DNA from: Gordonia asplenii
GTDB taxonomy: Bacteria; Actinomycetota; Actinomycetes; Mycobacteriales; Mycobacteriaceae
Assembly (NCBI RefSeq): GCF_012933505.1
Contig: NZ_JABBNB010000007.1
Span: 124,001 to 188,000 of the forward strand
Direction of reading: 5' to 3'
DNA: 64,000 bases
Shown: positions 1-9,277 of the stretch, piece after piece
How the letters are laid out: every line of letters begins with the position of its first letter
Position numbering within the stretch: position 1 is the first letter of the stretch
Translations under genes and position numbers: made by a program
The notes under the pieces: generated by a model
What the model saw: only the letters and a program-made list of their open reading frames with translations
What the model was told of the DNA's origin: nothing
Database searches by the model: none

Positions 1-2
1 CC

Positions 3-197
3 CGCTTCGCTGGGGGTTTGACCTTGGTTGCTGCTGGTGCGGTCGCGGCGTTCATCGGCTTATCGTGCTACAAAGTCCACCCCGCCGCATTGCAAACAGA
101 TTACGAACGTGTGACCGCGCCCCCGGGGTCGTCGGCTATCGGCGCACGGCGGCTGTCACACGACGTTGTGCGCGGCGAACGACGTTGCGCGCCTTAG
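3..197 (+). CDS. Possible C-terminal end of an unidentified protein (partial)
   Basis: Frame 3 is open from the window edge to a TAG at 195-197. It encodes a hydrophobic stretch (LTLVAAGAVAAFIGL) followed by a polar tail, which would fit the last membrane helix of a membrane protein. The family is not recognisable. It would overlap the 3' end of the convergent sulfotransferase-like gene by about 60 bp, and codon use is not strongly biased, so it may be a chance open frame. Confidence 0.25.
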   Translation, partial: RFAGGLTLVAAGAVAAFIGLSCYKVHPAALQTDYERVTAPPGSSAIGARRLSHDVVRGERRCAP

Positions 198-1254
198 TTT
201 CCCACCGAGGACGTACTCGCGGCAGCGGAGCCCGCTGGACCAGCTCGGCGATGAGGTCAAGAGCCACGGTCAGCACTTCGTCCTGCGTCGGGCCGTCATG
301 CGTCGAGGCTGACGATTCGGCTGCGACATCGAGGTCATCGAGGGTCCCGACGACGCTGTATCCGGCGTCGGCGACCGCGCCGATCATGCGCGACGCCTGT
401 GCGGCGGCCCAATCTCGTTGTGCAGGTCCGAGTTCCGCCGGCGGCCCGGCGGCGTCGGCGAAGAGGATCTCGCCGATGAGCTGCCCTTTGACGATGCGTT
501 CGTAGCGGGCCCAGTCAATGCTGTCCGGTTGCAGACGGTCGTTAAGGCGCCGGAGGAATTCGGTCTGCGTCGCCGACAGCGACGCGTTGGCAGTCGGGAC
601 GGTTTCGGTGAGTTGCGTGGCGTCGACGCCGAGTGCGAGGAGAAAGCGCTCCCACAGCGAGTCGCTCGAACCCTTCGCCGGGACCGTGACGATGTGGATG
701 CGTTCGGCCGGTACGTACTGCTCCCATCGCTTGAGGATGGTGACGTAGTCCTGGAATTCCCAGAACGGACCTTCTTCGCCGACGGGCAGCGACGGATCGT
801 CGGCGATCGCGGCGACGCGCTGCACGAATTCGTCCAGGCGTGCCCGACGCTGATTCTTCACGTTCTCCTGCCACACCGACGGCAGTTGCCTGCCGAGGTC
901 GCGAACCGTCACCACAACGTGGATCTCGTCCGCGAAGGACAGGTCGCGTGTGAGTTGCCCCACTTGTTCGGCCGTCGCGGTAGCGAACAATTCGTGTGAC
1001 AGCAGCGCGTTTCCGTTCCACGCACGCATCTGCGCGACCATCGTCGGCCACGCCTTCGCGTGTTCGGGATCAACCCAGTCGAGGTAGCGACCCGGCTGCA
1101 GGTGTACTGCCGCATGGAAGTGGTCGTCGATGGCGTTGCCGGGATAGAGCAGGTCAGCGACGCGCAGCGCGATGTCGCGGTTACGCCAGAGTCTGTCCTG
1201 CAGGTGCGTCGTCCCGGTCTTGGGCAGTCCGATGTGCACATAAACCGATGACAT
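136..1254 (-). CDS. Sulfotransferase-family protein
   Basis: 372 residues. The N-terminus reads VYVHIGLPKTGTTHLQ, matching the PAPS 5'-phosphosulfate-binding loop (GxPKTGTT) of sulfotransferases. A second conserved patch, VVTVRDLGRQLPSVWQE near residue 110, resembles the 3'-phosphate-binding element (R...S). The C-terminus is basic. The family transfers sulfate from PAPS to hydroxyls on lipids or sugars, but the acceptor here cannot be read from the sequence. It has no operon partner: it is convergent with whatever lies at the left edge and divergent from rpsT. It is absent from the equivalent M. tuberculosis position and is therefore probably accessory. Confidence 0.75.
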   Translation of the reverse strand: MSSVYVHIGLPKTGTTHLQDRLWRNRDIALRVADLLYPGNAIDDHFHAAVHLQPGRYLDWVDPEHAKAWPTMVAQMRAWNGNALLSHELFATATAEQVGQLTRDLSFADEIHVVVTVRDLGRQLPSVWQENVKNQRRARLDEFVQRVAAIADDPSLPVGEEGPFWEFQDYVTILKRWEQYVPAERIHIVTVPAKGSSDSLWERFLLALGVDATQLTETVPTANASLSATQTEFLRRLNDRLQPDSIDWARYERIVKGQLIGEILFADAAGPPAELGPAQRDWAAAQASRMIGAVADAGYSVVGTLDDLDVAAESSASTHDGPTQDEVLTVALDLIAELVQRAPLPRVRPRWETKARNVVRRAQRRVTAAVRR

Positions 1255-1316
1255 GGGTCAACCATACGATCACGCTGATCTCAATTCGCCGACCGCCCGA
1301 CGACGCCGACGGCGAT

Positions 1317-1345
1317 TTGGGCGTCACGCACTGTCAGGGTAAAGT
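1317..1345 (+). promoter_or_regulatory. Predicted rpsT promoter
   Basis: TTGGGC at 1317-1322 and TAAAGT at 1340-1345 are separated by 17 bp, matching a housekeeping sigma-70-type promoter. It lies about 90 bp upstream of the rpsT GTG, leaving a leader of roughly 80 nt. Inference from motif and spacing only. Confidence 0.45.
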
Positions 1346-1433
1346 GAATCGCTGACCGCCGAACCCCGGAATCCTCCGTGTGGGTTCGCATCAGCAACAC
1401 TCAACACGAGCAACATGAAAAGGGTAGAAACGC

Positions 1434-1694
1434 GTGGCAAACATCAAGTCGCAGGTTAAGCGGATCCGCACCAACGAGGCGGCCCGTCGTCGCAACCAGT
1501 CGGCCAAGTCGGCGCTGCGCACCGCGATCCGTAACTTCCGCGAGGCCGTCGACGCCGGCGAGAAGGACAAGGCCGAGACCCTGCTGACCAGCACCAGCCG
1601 CCAGCTCGACAAGGCCGCATCGAAGGGCATCATCCACGCCAACCAGGCCGCCAACAAGAAGTCGGCGATGGCGCTGGCCGTCAACAAGCTCTGA
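1434..1694 (+). CDS. rpsT: 30S ribosomal protein S20
   Basis: 86 residues, the normal length for S20, lysine/arginine/alanine rich ([20 protein letters not shown] at the start). S20 binds the 5' and 3' minor domains of 16S rRNA during small-subunit assembly. The GTG at 1434 is preceded by AAAAGGG about 8 nt upstream. It is monocistronic, with its own promoter and a very strong terminator. In M. tuberculosis the gene (Rv2412) also sits opposite holA, so the position is conserved. Confidence 0.97.
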   Translation: MANIKSQVKRIRTNEAARRRNQSAKSALRTAIRNFREAVDAGEKDKAETLLTSTSRQLDKAASKGIIHANQAANKKSAMALAVNKL

Positions 1695-1730
1695 CGCTTT
1701 CCCAGAGTCTTTCTCGAACCTCAGTCTTTC

Positions 1731-1770
1731 CGAAACCCCGGTGACACGCCACGCTGTCGCCGGGGTTTCG
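1731..1770 (+). terminator. Rho-independent terminator of rpsT
   Basis: CGAAACCCCGGTGACA (1731-1746) pairs with TGTCGCCGGGGTTTCG (1755-1770): 15 of 16 positions are complementary, with one G-T pair and an 8-nt loop. It lies 37 bp after the rpsT stop and about 65 bp beyond the holA stop on the other strand, so it could serve both convergent genes. Confidence 0.75.
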
Positions 1771-1835
1771 GCGTCGGGCGGTAGCCGAGCACCCGCGAGC
1801 CACCGGCCGAAGTGCTCAACCGGTCCACACTCGCC

Positions 1836-2831
1836 CTACCGTCGGCTCCGCTCCGGCCGGAGACCCGCGATCCGCGCGACCGCGTGTTCGAGCGCGAAAT
1901 CCGCGTCTGCCGCTTGACCTTTCACATCGCCGTTCAGCGCGGCGACGATGACCAGTGCCCGCGCGATCGACTCCGAATCCCACGCTCGGGCCTGCGCCTG
2001 CAGTTTCTTCACTCGAGTCGGCGGCATGCCCAGCTCCGACGCCGCCGAGTACGGATCGGCGTTACCGATCGAGCGCACCCGCGCGATGCCGTGCACCGCC
2101 TCGGCCAGCGCGTCGGCGAGCAGTACCCGCGGCACGCCGTGGTGCATGGCCCACGCCAATGACTCCCGCGCGCCCGCGAGGTTGCCGGTCACCGTCTGAT
2201 CGGCGATCTCGAAGCCCGTCACCTCCGGGCGGCCCGAGTAATAGAGTGTGACAGCCTTCGCGTCGACTTTGCCGCCGGTGTCGGCGACCAGCTGACTGCA
2301 TGCGGCCGCCAACTCGCGCAACTCGCCGCCGACGCTCTGCACGATCAACTCCGCCACCGGCGAGGACACCTTGACTCCGAGGTTCCGGAATTCGGCGACC
2401 ACGAACTTCGCCTTCTGCTCCGGCCATTTCGGTGCGACACAGTCGTGCTCGACGGCCCCGACCTTCTTCAGGGCAGGCACCATCGCCTTGGCCCGACCAC
2501 CGCCGCTGTGCATCACCAGCAGGGTCACCCCGTCGGGCAGTTGCCCGGCCGTCTCGGTGATGATCGAGACGGGCTCCTTGCCTGCCTCCGCGGCCGCCTC
2601 GACGACGATGATGCGTTCCTCGGCGAACAGCGAGGGACTCAGCAACTCAGCCAACTCGGGAACCGTCACATCACCGGCTCGGACCCGAGTGGTCGGCACC
2701 TGCTGCCCCGCTTCCGCGCTGACCTGCGCGGCCACCTCCGTCACCACCCGGCCGGCCAGGAAGTCGTCGTCGCCAAGCAAGAGGTGCAACCGGTCTACCA
2801 CCGGACCTATGCTGCCAGAACGCTCTGACAA
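1836..2831 (-). CDS. holA: DNA polymerase III subunit delta
   Basis: Up to 331 residues. HolA is the clamp-loader delta subunit that opens the beta sliding clamp. The N-terminal LHLLLGDDDFLAGRVV is the typical start of the AAA+-like domain I, and the C-terminal helical domain carries the expected MPPTRVKKLQAQAR region. The first possible start is a TTG at 2831; a GTG at 2801 (VVDRLHLLLGD) lies nearer to where homologues begin and may be the true start. It is the last gene of the comEA-comEC-holA run and overlaps the 3' end of comEC. Orthologue position: Rv2413c. Confidence 0.93.
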   Translation of the reverse strand: MSERSGSIGPVVDRLHLLLGDDDFLAGRVVTEVAAQVSAEAGQQVPTTRVRAGDVTVPELAELLSPSLFAEERIIVVEAAAEAGKEPVSIITETAGQLPDGVTLLVMHSGGGRAKAMVPALKKVGAVEHDCVAPKWPEQKAKFVVAEFRNLGVKVSSPVAELIVQSVGGELRELAAACSQLVADTGGKVDAKAVTLYYSGRPEVTGFEIADQTVTGNLAGARESLAWAMHHGVPRVLLADALAEAVHGIARVRSIGNADPYSAASELGMPPTRVKKLQAQARAWDSESIARALVIVAALNGDVKGQAADADFALEHAVARIAGLRPERSRR

Positions 2832-4299
2832 CGCCGACGCCGACTGCGGTGAGCCCGGCGACCAACAGCGCGCCGGTCGGGCCGTCGGGCACCGACACCG
2901 TGGCCCACCCCTGCCGTCCGAGCACCCGCGCCCACGTCAGCATCCACCACAGTTCCGGGCCCATCGCCCGTGCCAGCAGCTCCGCCGCCACCTCACCGAT
3001 CGCACCGCACGACGCCGCCACCGCCGCGACGACACCCAACACACTGATCACCCCGACGACCGGCGCGACCAGAATATTCGCGAGCACACCGACGACGCTG
3101 AACTGTCCGCTGATCATGGCGACGAGCGGTGCGGTCACCACTTGAGCCACCGCAGCCATCGCCAGCACCTGCGCCAGTCCGTTCGGAACACGGTGGGCCC
3201 GAAGCCATTCCGCCCACGGACTGCCCCACGCAATGAGCGCCCCCGACGCGGCGACCGACATCGCGAAACCCACGTCGAGCGCCATCGACGGCCACCACAG
3301 CACCGCGACGATGATCGCGGTGGCCAGCGCGGGCATCGCATGCGATCGTCTCGACGCCACCAACGCCAGCACCCCGACGACGCCCATCCCGGCAGCGCGG
3401 ACGACACTCGCCGACGGCCGCACCAAGATCACGAACCCGACGATCACCACGATCCCGATCACCGCGGTCGCCCGCGGGCCGGCGCCGAGGGCGCTGATCA
3501 AAAGGATCGCCGCACCCGTCACCAACGCGAAGTTGGCCCCAGACACCGCGAGGAGGTGCGAGAGGCTGGCCGCGCGGAAGTCGGCGCGCGTGGCGTCGTC
3601 GATGCCCGACGTGTCGCCGATGACCAGCCCCGGCAGCAGCCCGGCCTGATCGTCGGGCAGCGCCCGCTGCGCCACCTGCGCGAACCGCCATCGCACGACC
3701 GCCGACGCACGCATGTACCACGGCCCGGAGTCGAGCATCCGCGGCTCCGACGCCGCGTTCATCGCCACCACCGTCAGGTCGTGCCCCGGCGGCGCCCGTA
3801 CGGCGACGACGGCCTCCAACCGCTGCCCCGGTGACACCAGTGCCCATTCGCTGCGCAGGTTGCCACTGGCGAACACCACGGCGTCCACACTGCGCACCGG
3901 TCGCGGCCTGCCGTCGGCACCACGCCCGACTGCCTGCACGGAGACCTTGATACGTAGCCGAGACCCGTTGGGCGACAACCATTGCGGATCGTCGGACACG
4001 GTTGCCACCACACTCGTCCGGTGCCCGATCTCACTTCGCAACCCGTGGTGGTCGACCACGTCGATCCGCAACAACAACACCGCACCCACTCCGGCGATCA
4101 GCCCCGCGGTCGCGATCACGGCGCCCGCGACCGGCCACCGCGCGGCGTCGACGACGGCGCGGTACACCATCACCAGACATAGCAGCACGCCGATGATGAC
4201 CACCGCCACCGTCACCGGCCGCGGTGTGATCAACCCGACGATGGTGATCGCCCAGCAGCCGAGTGCCGGCGGGATCAGGCGAAAGTCGATGGGAGACAA
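2671..4299 (-). CDS. comEC: ComEC/Rec2-family membrane protein
   Basis: About 542 residues with many hydrophobic segments and the ComEC competence-domain signature (GDTSGIDDATRADFRAASLSHLLAVSGAN split over the middle). In competent bacteria ComEC forms the inner-membrane channel for single-stranded DNA. No C-terminal metallo-beta-lactamase domain is present, as in the mycobacterial homologue Rv2414c. The TTG at 4299 was chosen because GAAGGAAA lies just upstream and the start falls 19 bp after the comEA stop; the open frame continues to 4410. The last 53 codons run through the start of holA in another frame. Confidence 0.88.
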   Translation of the reverse strand: MSPIDFRLIPPALGCWAITIVGLITPRPVTVAVVIIGVLLCLVMVYRAVVDAARWPVAGAVIATAGLIAGVGAVLLLRIDVVDHHGLRSEIGHRTSVVATVSDDPQWLSPNGSRLRIKVSVQAVGRGADGRPRPVRSVDAVVFASGNLRSEWALVSPGQRLEAVVAVRAPPGHDLTVVAMNAASEPRMLDSGPWYMRASAVVRWRFAQVAQRALPDDQAGLLPGLVIGDTSGIDDATRADFRAASLSHLLAVSGANFALVTGAAILLISALGAGPRATAVIGIVVIVGFVILVRPSASVVRAAGMGVVGVLALVASRRSHAMPALATAIIVAVLWWPSMALDVGFAMSVAASGALIAWGSPWAEWLRAHRVPNGLAQVLAMAAVAQVVTAPLVAMISGQFSVVGVLANILVAPVVGVISVLGVVAAVAASCGAIGEVAAELLARAMGPELWWMLTWARVLGRQGWATVSVPDGPTGALLVAGLTAVGVGVVRAFWQHRSGGRPVAPLAWRRRLPGRPGGDGGGRAGQRGSGAAGADHSGPSR

Positions 4300-4318
4300 C
4301 AGGTTTCCTTCGGTTCTG

Positions 4319-5446
4319 CTACACGGTGACTTTGTCGCGCAGCTTGGCCAGCCGCCCCGGGCCGATGCCGTCGACTTCGGCGAGTTGATCCACCGAGGTG
4401 AATCGCCCATTGCGGTTGCGCCAGTCGATGATCGCGGCAGCGGTCACCGGCCCCACGCCGGGCAGCGCGTCGAGTTCGGCGACGGTCGCGGTATTCAGAT
4501 TGACCTTCCCGGCTGTCGCCGCAGGCGTCGGCGACCCACCGCCGGGAGCCGGGGCAGCACCCGGCGTCGGGGACCCACCGGATCCGTCGACGCCGATGAC
4601 CGCGCTGCGCAGGGCTGCTCGCCCGCCGTCGCCGCTGAGCCCGACGATGATCTGGTCACCGTCGTGCAGCGGCCGGGCGAGGTTGAGCGACAACAGATCT
4701 GCACCCGGCCGAGCTCCTCCGGCGGCCGCGATCGCGTCGGCGACGCGCGCCTGTGGACGCAGGCGCACCAGCCCCGGCTTATGCACAAGCCCGACGACGC
4801 TGATCACGAGCTGCGCGACCTCCGATCGCGGAACGGGTGAATCCGACTGGCCGGCAGCGCGTTTCGCCATCGATGCCGACGTCGGGCCGGCCGTCGGACC
4901 GGCCGTTGACGGAAAGGAGATGGGACTGATGTCCGCGGGAGCGCTGCGCACCAACAGAACCGCGGCCACGACGACGGCGAGAATTCCCACGATGACGAGC
5001 GCCAATGCGGCCGGCGGCGCCGGGAGCACGCGATGTGATCGGCGACCCGGATTGTCGAGCGCGTCGTCGTCGGAAGCCGGTGAATCCCATGCGTTGTCGT
5101 CCACGTCGCCGTCAGGCCGACGGGAGCCGGCGTCGAATCCGAAGGCGTGGTCGTCGGGGTAGGGCGGCAGCATCTCGTCGGGAATGGGTTGTGCCCCGAG
5201 CCAGGCGGGCAGCGAGCCGATGCCGCGCGCCGACGTCGCTCGGGGCACCGGTCGTGGTGATCCACCGTCGAGCGGTTCGTCGTCGAGGAGGCCCGTATCG
5301 GGCGGTGCGGTATCAGGCGGTGCCGCGCCCGAGTCGGCGTCACCGACGTCGTCGGAGACCGTCCGCGGTCGACGAGGACTGCCCCGTCCAGTCGGACTCC
5401 CCAACCGATTCAACGGCGAATCGCGAAGTTGCTCATTCCTCCCCAT
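4319..5446 (-). CDS. comEA: ComEA-family helix-hairpin-helix DNA-binding protein
   Basis: About 375 residues. Order of parts: a long acidic/proline-rich cytoplasmic region, one membrane helix (ALALVIVGILAVVVAAVLLV), an SLBB domain (VHKPGLVRLRPQARVADAI), a glycine/proline linker, and a C-terminal double HhH (GKVNLNTATVAELDALPGVG). ComEA binds double-stranded DNA outside the membrane in competent bacteria; the function in mycolata is unproven. Start chosen at the ATG before GRNEQL; an in-frame ATG 42 bp upstream (5488) is possible. It is followed by comEC after 19 bp. Confidence 0.88.
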   Translation of the reverse strand: MGRNEQLRDSPLNRLGSPTGRGSPRRPRTVSDDVGDADSGAAPPDTAPPDTGLLDDEPLDGGSPRPVPRATSARGIGSLPAWLGAQPIPDEMLPPYPDDHAFGFDAGSRRPDGDVDDNAWDSPASDDDALDNPGRRSHRVLPAPPAALALVIVGILAVVVAAVLLVRSAPADISPISFPSTAGPTAGPTSASMAKRAAGQSDSPVPRSEVAQLVISVVGLVHKPGLVRLRPQARVADAIAAAGGARPGADLLSLNLARPLHDGDQIIVGLSGDGGRAALRSAVIGVDGSGGSPTPGAAPAPGGGSPTPAATAGKVNLNTATVAELDALPGVGPVTAAAIIDWRNRNGRFTSVDQLAEVDGIGPGRLAKLRDKVTV

Positions 5447-5488
5447 GCCGACACCGTAGGGGTCGGCCGGCAACAGATAGGGCCGCAC

Positions 5489-5798
5489 CGGCGTCGAATC
5501 CGGCGTTGTTGTGGATAACCGCGATTGTGGATAGGTACCGGGTCGGCATCATGCTGAACACCATCTGCCCCACCGATCACACCGAATCGTTGACCGTGTC
5601 GTCGTATGGAGTGGTTGCGTCGACGAATTCGTCTCGCCGCCCCTCGATACACCGAGACTCGTTCCTCGTCTCGGCACTCGGGGAGCGGGGGATCTACTCC
5701 CCGCCTCGACACACGCGGAACGGGTGCTCTCCCCCTCGTCTCGGCACTCAGGGAGCGGGCGGTCTACTCTCCGCCTCGACACTCAGGCAGCAGGCGGC
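5489..5798. repeat. Intergenic region with partial palindromic repeat copies
   Basis: This 310-bp gap between degV and comEA occupies the place where M. tuberculosis carries eis. No gene is convincing. From about 5640 it holds at least three right-hand halves of the repeat seen at 9.5 kb and 35 kb: ACACCGAGACTCGTTCCTCG (from 5650), then further GGCACTC(A/G)GGGAGCGG motifs around 5682, 5745 and 5780. The first copy contains the stem CCGAGA...TCTCGG. Open frames here are by-products of the repeats. Confidence 0.7.
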
Positions 5799-6647
5799 CT
5801 ACTCCCCCAGCGGCGTCAACCCCGAGCCGATCACCACACCGACCGCTCCGCGTCCCACATGACAGCCGAGCACCGGCCCCAGGTCGACCACCAGCGTCGA
5901 CGTCACCTTCCGAATCCGCGCGGTGACTTTCTCCAGCACTTCGTCGGCGAGGTGGGGGGCCTGCGAGTGTTGAACTCCGACCGTCACTTCGCCGTCGGTG
6001 GACATCTCGGCGGCGGCGTCGAGCATCTTCGCCATCGCCTTGGAGAAGGTGCGGTGACGCTCGCGCAGCACCAGCGAGCCGTCGACGGTGTGCAGTATCG
6101 GCTTGATCGACAGCGCCGAACCGAGCAGTTTGCTCGCGGCGCTCATCCGGCCGCTGTTACGCAGATTGTCCAGGTTCTGCACCGCGAGAAGGGATTCGAC
6201 GGTGGCGGCCTCACGGATCGCGGCCTCGTAAACGCGGTCGCGGTCGGCTCCGGCCGCGGACGCCTGCCCCGCCGCCAACGCTACGAAGCCGACGGCCAAT
6301 CCGACCGATCGCGAATCGACCACCCGCACCTGTCCCGAGTACTGCTCGGCGGCCAGGCGGGCATTGCTCCACGTCCCCGACAGCCGGCGCGACATGTGCA
6401 CGGCCACCACACCGTCACCTCGGCTCTCCTCGATCGCCTCGCCGAACGCGGTCTCCAGATCGTTGGGGATCGCACCCGACGTCGTGACACCGGGTGTGTC
6501 GATGATGTCGGCGGGGATGTCGTCGATGCCTTCGCGGTAGTCGACGCCGTCGAGCGTGAGATGAAGCGGCACCTGCTTAATGCGATACTGCTCGGTCAGT
6601 GACTGCGGTAACCGGGCGGAAGAATCTGTGACGACGACGACTGGCAC
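5799..6647 (-). CDS. DegV-family fatty-acid-binding protein
   Basis: 282 residues. The N-terminal VVVVTDSSARLP and TSGAIP (residues about 55-60) match the DegV/FakB family, which binds a fatty acid between two domains and can present it to a FakA-type kinase. The conserved SRRLSGTWSNARLAAE lines the carboxylate pocket in known structures. It starts 9 bp after the octT stop and belongs to the nadD-rsfS-gpgP-octT-degV operon (as Rv2417c). A DAK2/FakA-type protein is encoded in the same window at 31.8 kb; a partnership is a plausible inference only. Confidence 0.9.
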   Translation of the reverse strand: MPVVVVTDSSARLPQSLTEQYRIKQVPLHLTLDGVDYREGIDDIPADIIDTPGVTTSGAIPNDLETAFGEAIEESRGDGVVAVHMSRRLSGTWSNARLAAEQYSGQVRVVDSRSVGLAVGFVALAAGQASAAGADRDRVYEAAIREAATVESLLAVQNLDNLRNSGRMSAASKLLGSALSIKPILHTVDGSLVLRERHRTFSKAMAKMLDAAAEMSTDGEVTVGVQHSQAPHLADEVLEKVTARIRKVTSTLVVDLGPVLGCHVGRGAVGVVIGSGLTPLGE

Positions 6648-6656
6648 CTGTACAGA

Positions 6657-7421
6657 TTAGTCGGTCGCCGCGGCGACTTCTCCCGCAGCCAACGCCGACG
6701 CCACGACGGGTGCCGTCACGGCGGCGATCGACGCGTGGCACGCTGTGCCCCAGTGAATGCCATCGGGGTTCATCCCCGACTCGGGATCGGCGAAGGCGTC
6801 TCGCGTCGTCGGGTAGAAATCGACCGTGACCAGGTCATGTTCGGCAGCCCACCGGCGCATCGCGGACGTGGTGGGGACGCGTCCGAGATGAACATCGCCG
6901 TAATACGGACTCGCATGGGTCGGCGGTAGGCAGACGACCATCGGCAGGTCGGGACGTAGATGGGCGACGGCCCCGCGCACCCTCTCCAGATATTCGACGG
7001 TGATCTTCGGCGGCAGCGCCATCGGCCAGCCCAGCGGCGACAGGCGCGGCTGCAACCACGCGTAGGCGTCGCGGACTGCCGACCGCAGACCGGCCGGCCG
7101 GAGGTACCGAATCTGTTCGCGCAGTGCCGTCGGCAGCGGCGAGGGCAGGCTGTCCATCCCGCCGATCGCGAAGACGAGGACGTCGGCCTTCGGCAGCGCG
7201 GCCCAGATCCGCGGGTCTTGCGTCACCGCCCACCAGACGTCGCGGGTTGTCCATCCGATCCGACCGAACAGTTCGACGCGGCGGCCCACCGTCGCACCGA
7301 CGATGTTCGGCCAGATCGTCGGATCGTCGGCGGCAAGTCCCCCGGTGGGTCCGTAGTACGCGAGCGAGTCGGACAGCACGACGATGGTGCCCGGCCCGTC
7401 GACCGGTTGACCGGCGGTCAT
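6657..7421 (-). CDS. octT: Diglucosylglycerate octanoyltransferase (SGNH fold)
   Basis: 254 residues. The N-terminal [12 protein letters not shown] carries the GDSL-type nucleophile (Ser19), and DGIHWGT near the C-terminus supplies the Asp-x-x-His of the triad. The length and position (after gpgP, before degV) match Rv2418c, the enzyme that octanoylates diglucosylglycerate in methylglucose lipopolysaccharide (MGLP) synthesis. Here the usual GDSL glycine is replaced by Ser (SDSL). The ATG at 7421 lies 33 bp after the gpgP stop, with only a weak ribosome site visible. The annotation rests on family and synteny. Confidence 0.88.
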   Translation of the reverse strand: MTAGQPVDGPGTIVVLSDSLAYYGPTGGLAADDPTIWPNIVGATVGRRVELFGRIGWTTRDVWWAVTQDPRIWAALPKADVLVFAIGGMDSLPSPLPTALREQIRYLRPAGLRSAVRDAYAWLQPRLSPLGWPMALPPKITVEYLERVRGAVAHLRPDLPMVVCLPPTHASPYYGDVHLGRVPTTSAMRRWAAEHDLVTVDFYPTTRDAFADPESGMNPDGIHWGTACHASIAAVTAPVVASALAAGEVAAATD

Positions 7422-7454
7422 GCGCGGACCACCCGGTTGTGTGTGTGCACGCGC

Positions 7455-8153
7455 CTACACGCCCTCCGCCGTTGCGTTCCACACGTCCAGGCGCCATACC
7501 GGCGGCTCACCGTCGAAGCTGTGCCCGCTCAGTTGCACCCAACCGGTGTTGGCCAGTCCACCGAAAACCGGCCAGTTGGCCTGCGGCAGACCGAGCAGAG
7601 ATGCGGTCATCGCGGCGATCACACCACCGTGCGCCACCAGGACCACCGGTGCCTCGGGTGTGTCGCCGGAGCCCCAATCGGGAAGTACCGCAAGAAGATC
7701 CGCGACGACGGGGGTCGCGCGGGTGGCGACGTTGACTCGACTCTCGCCACCGGGCGGCGACCACGACGCGTCGTCGCGCCACTTACGCCTGGCACCGGGC
7801 AGCGCGGCGTCGACGTCGACGTGCGTCTTTCCCTGCCACTCGCCGAGGAACGTTTCGCGCAGTCGGTCGTCGATGGTGATCGGCACGCCGGTCGCGGCGG
7901 ACAGCGCGTCAGCGGTGAGCCGGGCACGCTTGAGATCCGACGACCAGATGGCGCGCGGGGTCCGAACGGCCAGCGCCTGCGCCGCGAGCTCGGCCTGCTC
8001 CATGCCGACCGGCGACAGGTCGGTGTCGAGCTGCCCCTGCATGCGACTCTCGGCGTTGAAGTCGGTCTGTCCGTGACGAAGCAGGATCAGCCGGCGGACG
8101 ACGGGAGTCAGTCGTTCGACGCTGGAATCGTGCTCGTCGGGTCCGCCGCTCAT
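7455..8153 (-). CDS. gpgP: Glucosyl-3-phosphoglycerate phosphatase (histidine phosphatase)
   Basis: 232 residues. RLILLRHGQTDFN is the RHG phosphohistidine motif, and VLVAHGGVIAAM carries the second catalytic histidine. GpgP removes phosphate from glucosyl-3-phosphoglycerate to give glucosylglycerate, an early step to MGLP; octT, the next gene, acts later in the same pathway. The ATG overlaps the rsfS stop (ATGA, 8150-8153), indicating translational coupling. Orthologue position: Rv2419c. Generic phosphoglycerate-mutase-like activity cannot be excluded from sequence alone. Confidence 0.9.
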   Translation of the reverse strand: MSGGPDEHDSSVERLTPVVRRLILLRHGQTDFNAESRMQGQLDTDLSPVGMEQAELAAQALAVRTPRAIWSSDLKRARLTADALSAATGVPITIDDRLRETFLGEWQGKTHVDVDAALPGARRKWRDDASWSPPGGESRVNVATRATPVVADLLAVLPDWGSGDTPEAPVVLVAHGGVIAAMTASLLGLPQANWPVFGGLANTGWVQLSGHSFDGEPPVWRLDVWNATAEGV

Positions 8154-8557
8154 GCTTGTTCTCCTGCCTCAGTCGACGCCGCTGCCGCCGATGCCTCGTC
8201 GAGCCCGGGGACGTCGATCACCGGGCAGTCCTTCCACAGTCGCTCGAGGGCGTAGAACTCGCGTTCGTCCGCGTGGAAGATGTGCACGACGATGTCGTTG
8301 TAGTCGAGCAGGGACCAGCGACCTTCACGCGCGCCTTCGCGGCGGATCGGCTTATGACCTGCTTGCCGCAGTTTGTCCTCCACCTCGTCGACGATGGCGT
8401 TGACCTGGCGCTCGTTGTCGGCGGATCCGATGACGAAGGCATCGGTGATCACGAGTTGTTCGGAAACGTCGATGACGGTGACTTCGTGGGCGAGTTTGTC
8501 GGCGGCCGCCAATGCGGCGATCCGCGCCATCTCCTGCGCCTCTGGTGCAGCGGTCAC
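8150..8557 (-). CDS. rsfS: Ribosomal silencing factor RsfS
   Basis: 135 residues of the RsfS/Iojap family, with the typical VIDVSEQLVITDAFVIGSA and GRWSLLDYNDIVVHIFH blocks. RsfS binds uL14 on the large subunit and blocks joining of the subunits under poor growth conditions. The GTG at 8557 is preceded by GAAAGGAGTCGC, a strong ribosome site. It overlaps gpgP by 4 bp and follows nadD by 48 bp, the usual nadD-rsfS pair. Confidence 0.95.
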   Translation of the reverse strand: MTAAPEAQEMARIAALAAADKLAHEVTVIDVSEQLVITDAFVIGSADNERQVNAIVDEVEDKLRQAGHKPIRREGAREGRWSLLDYNDIVVHIFHADEREFYALERLWKDCPVIDVPGLDEASAAAASTEAGEQA

Positions 8558-8605
8558 GCGACTCCTTTCAGTTGCCCGGCGCGGTGGCCGGTGGCGGGTG
8601 CACCG

Positions 8606-9277
8606 TCACGGTGCTGACACGCCCGGCGATGATGCACGGCGTGTCCGGTAGAGCTGTCTTTTATTGATGTACTGCACGACGCCGTCGGGCACCAGGTACC
8701 AGACGGGACGCCCGGCGTGGGCACGCTCACGACAGTCCGTCGACGAGATCGCCAACGCCGGAATCTCCAACATCTGAAGCGTATCGGGCGGCAGTGTTTC
8801 CAGGTGCTGCGCCAGGTGTGTTGCGTTCAGTTCGTAACCGGGTCTGCTGACGCCGATGAAATGCGCCAGCTCGAACAGTCCCTCCCAGTTCTGCCACGAC
8901 AGAATCGACTCGAGGGCATCCGCGCCGGTGATGAAGAACAATTCGGCGTCGGGCAGGATCGCGCGCAGGTCGCGCAGAGTATCGACGGTGTAGGTGTCGC
9001 CGTTGCGTTCGATGTCGACCCGGCTCACGCTGAACTGCGGATTCGACGCCGTGGCGATCACCGTCATCAGGTAACGGTCTTCAGCCGGGCTGACCGGCCG
9101 ATGTCCGGGCTTCGATTCCGCTTGATCCTTCTGCCACGGCCGGCCGGTGGGCACGAAGATCACTTCGTCGAGCTTGAACCGGTGGGCCACTTCGCTCGCG
9201 GCGACGAGGTGCCCGTTGTGGATGGGATCGAACGTCCCACCCATCACACCGATACGACGCCGTCTGGCTCCTGACAT
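8606..9277 (-). CDS. nadD: Nicotinate-nucleotide adenylyltransferase
   Basis: 223 residues from the ATG at 9277. [16 protein letters not shown] is the nucleotidyltransferase motif (GGTFDPxHxGH), and [14 protein letters not shown] near the end is the family's ISSTxIR-type element with Cys-Arg in place of Ile-Arg. NadD adenylates nicotinate mononucleotide in NAD synthesis. The open frame extends upstream to 9685, but that extension is repeat sequence and is not counted. Start of the nadD-rsfS-gpgP-octT-degV operon. Confidence 0.95.
   Translation of the reverse strand: MSGARRRRIGVMGGTFDPIHNGHLVAASEVAHRFKLDEVIFVPTGRPWQKDQAESKPGHRPVSPAEDRYLMTVIATASNPQFSVSRVDIERNGDTYTVDTLRDLRAILPDAELFFITGADALESILSWQNWEGLFELAHFIGVSRPGYELNATHLAQHLETLPPDTLQMLEIPALAISSTDCRERAHAGRPVWYLVPDGVVQYINKRQLYRTRRASSPGVSAP

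Noticed and set aside
2371..3834. 487-codon plus-strand ORF opposite comEC/holA
   Set aside because: It lies antisense to well-supported genes, with an Arg/His/Pro-rich translation typical of shadow frames in GC-rich DNA.
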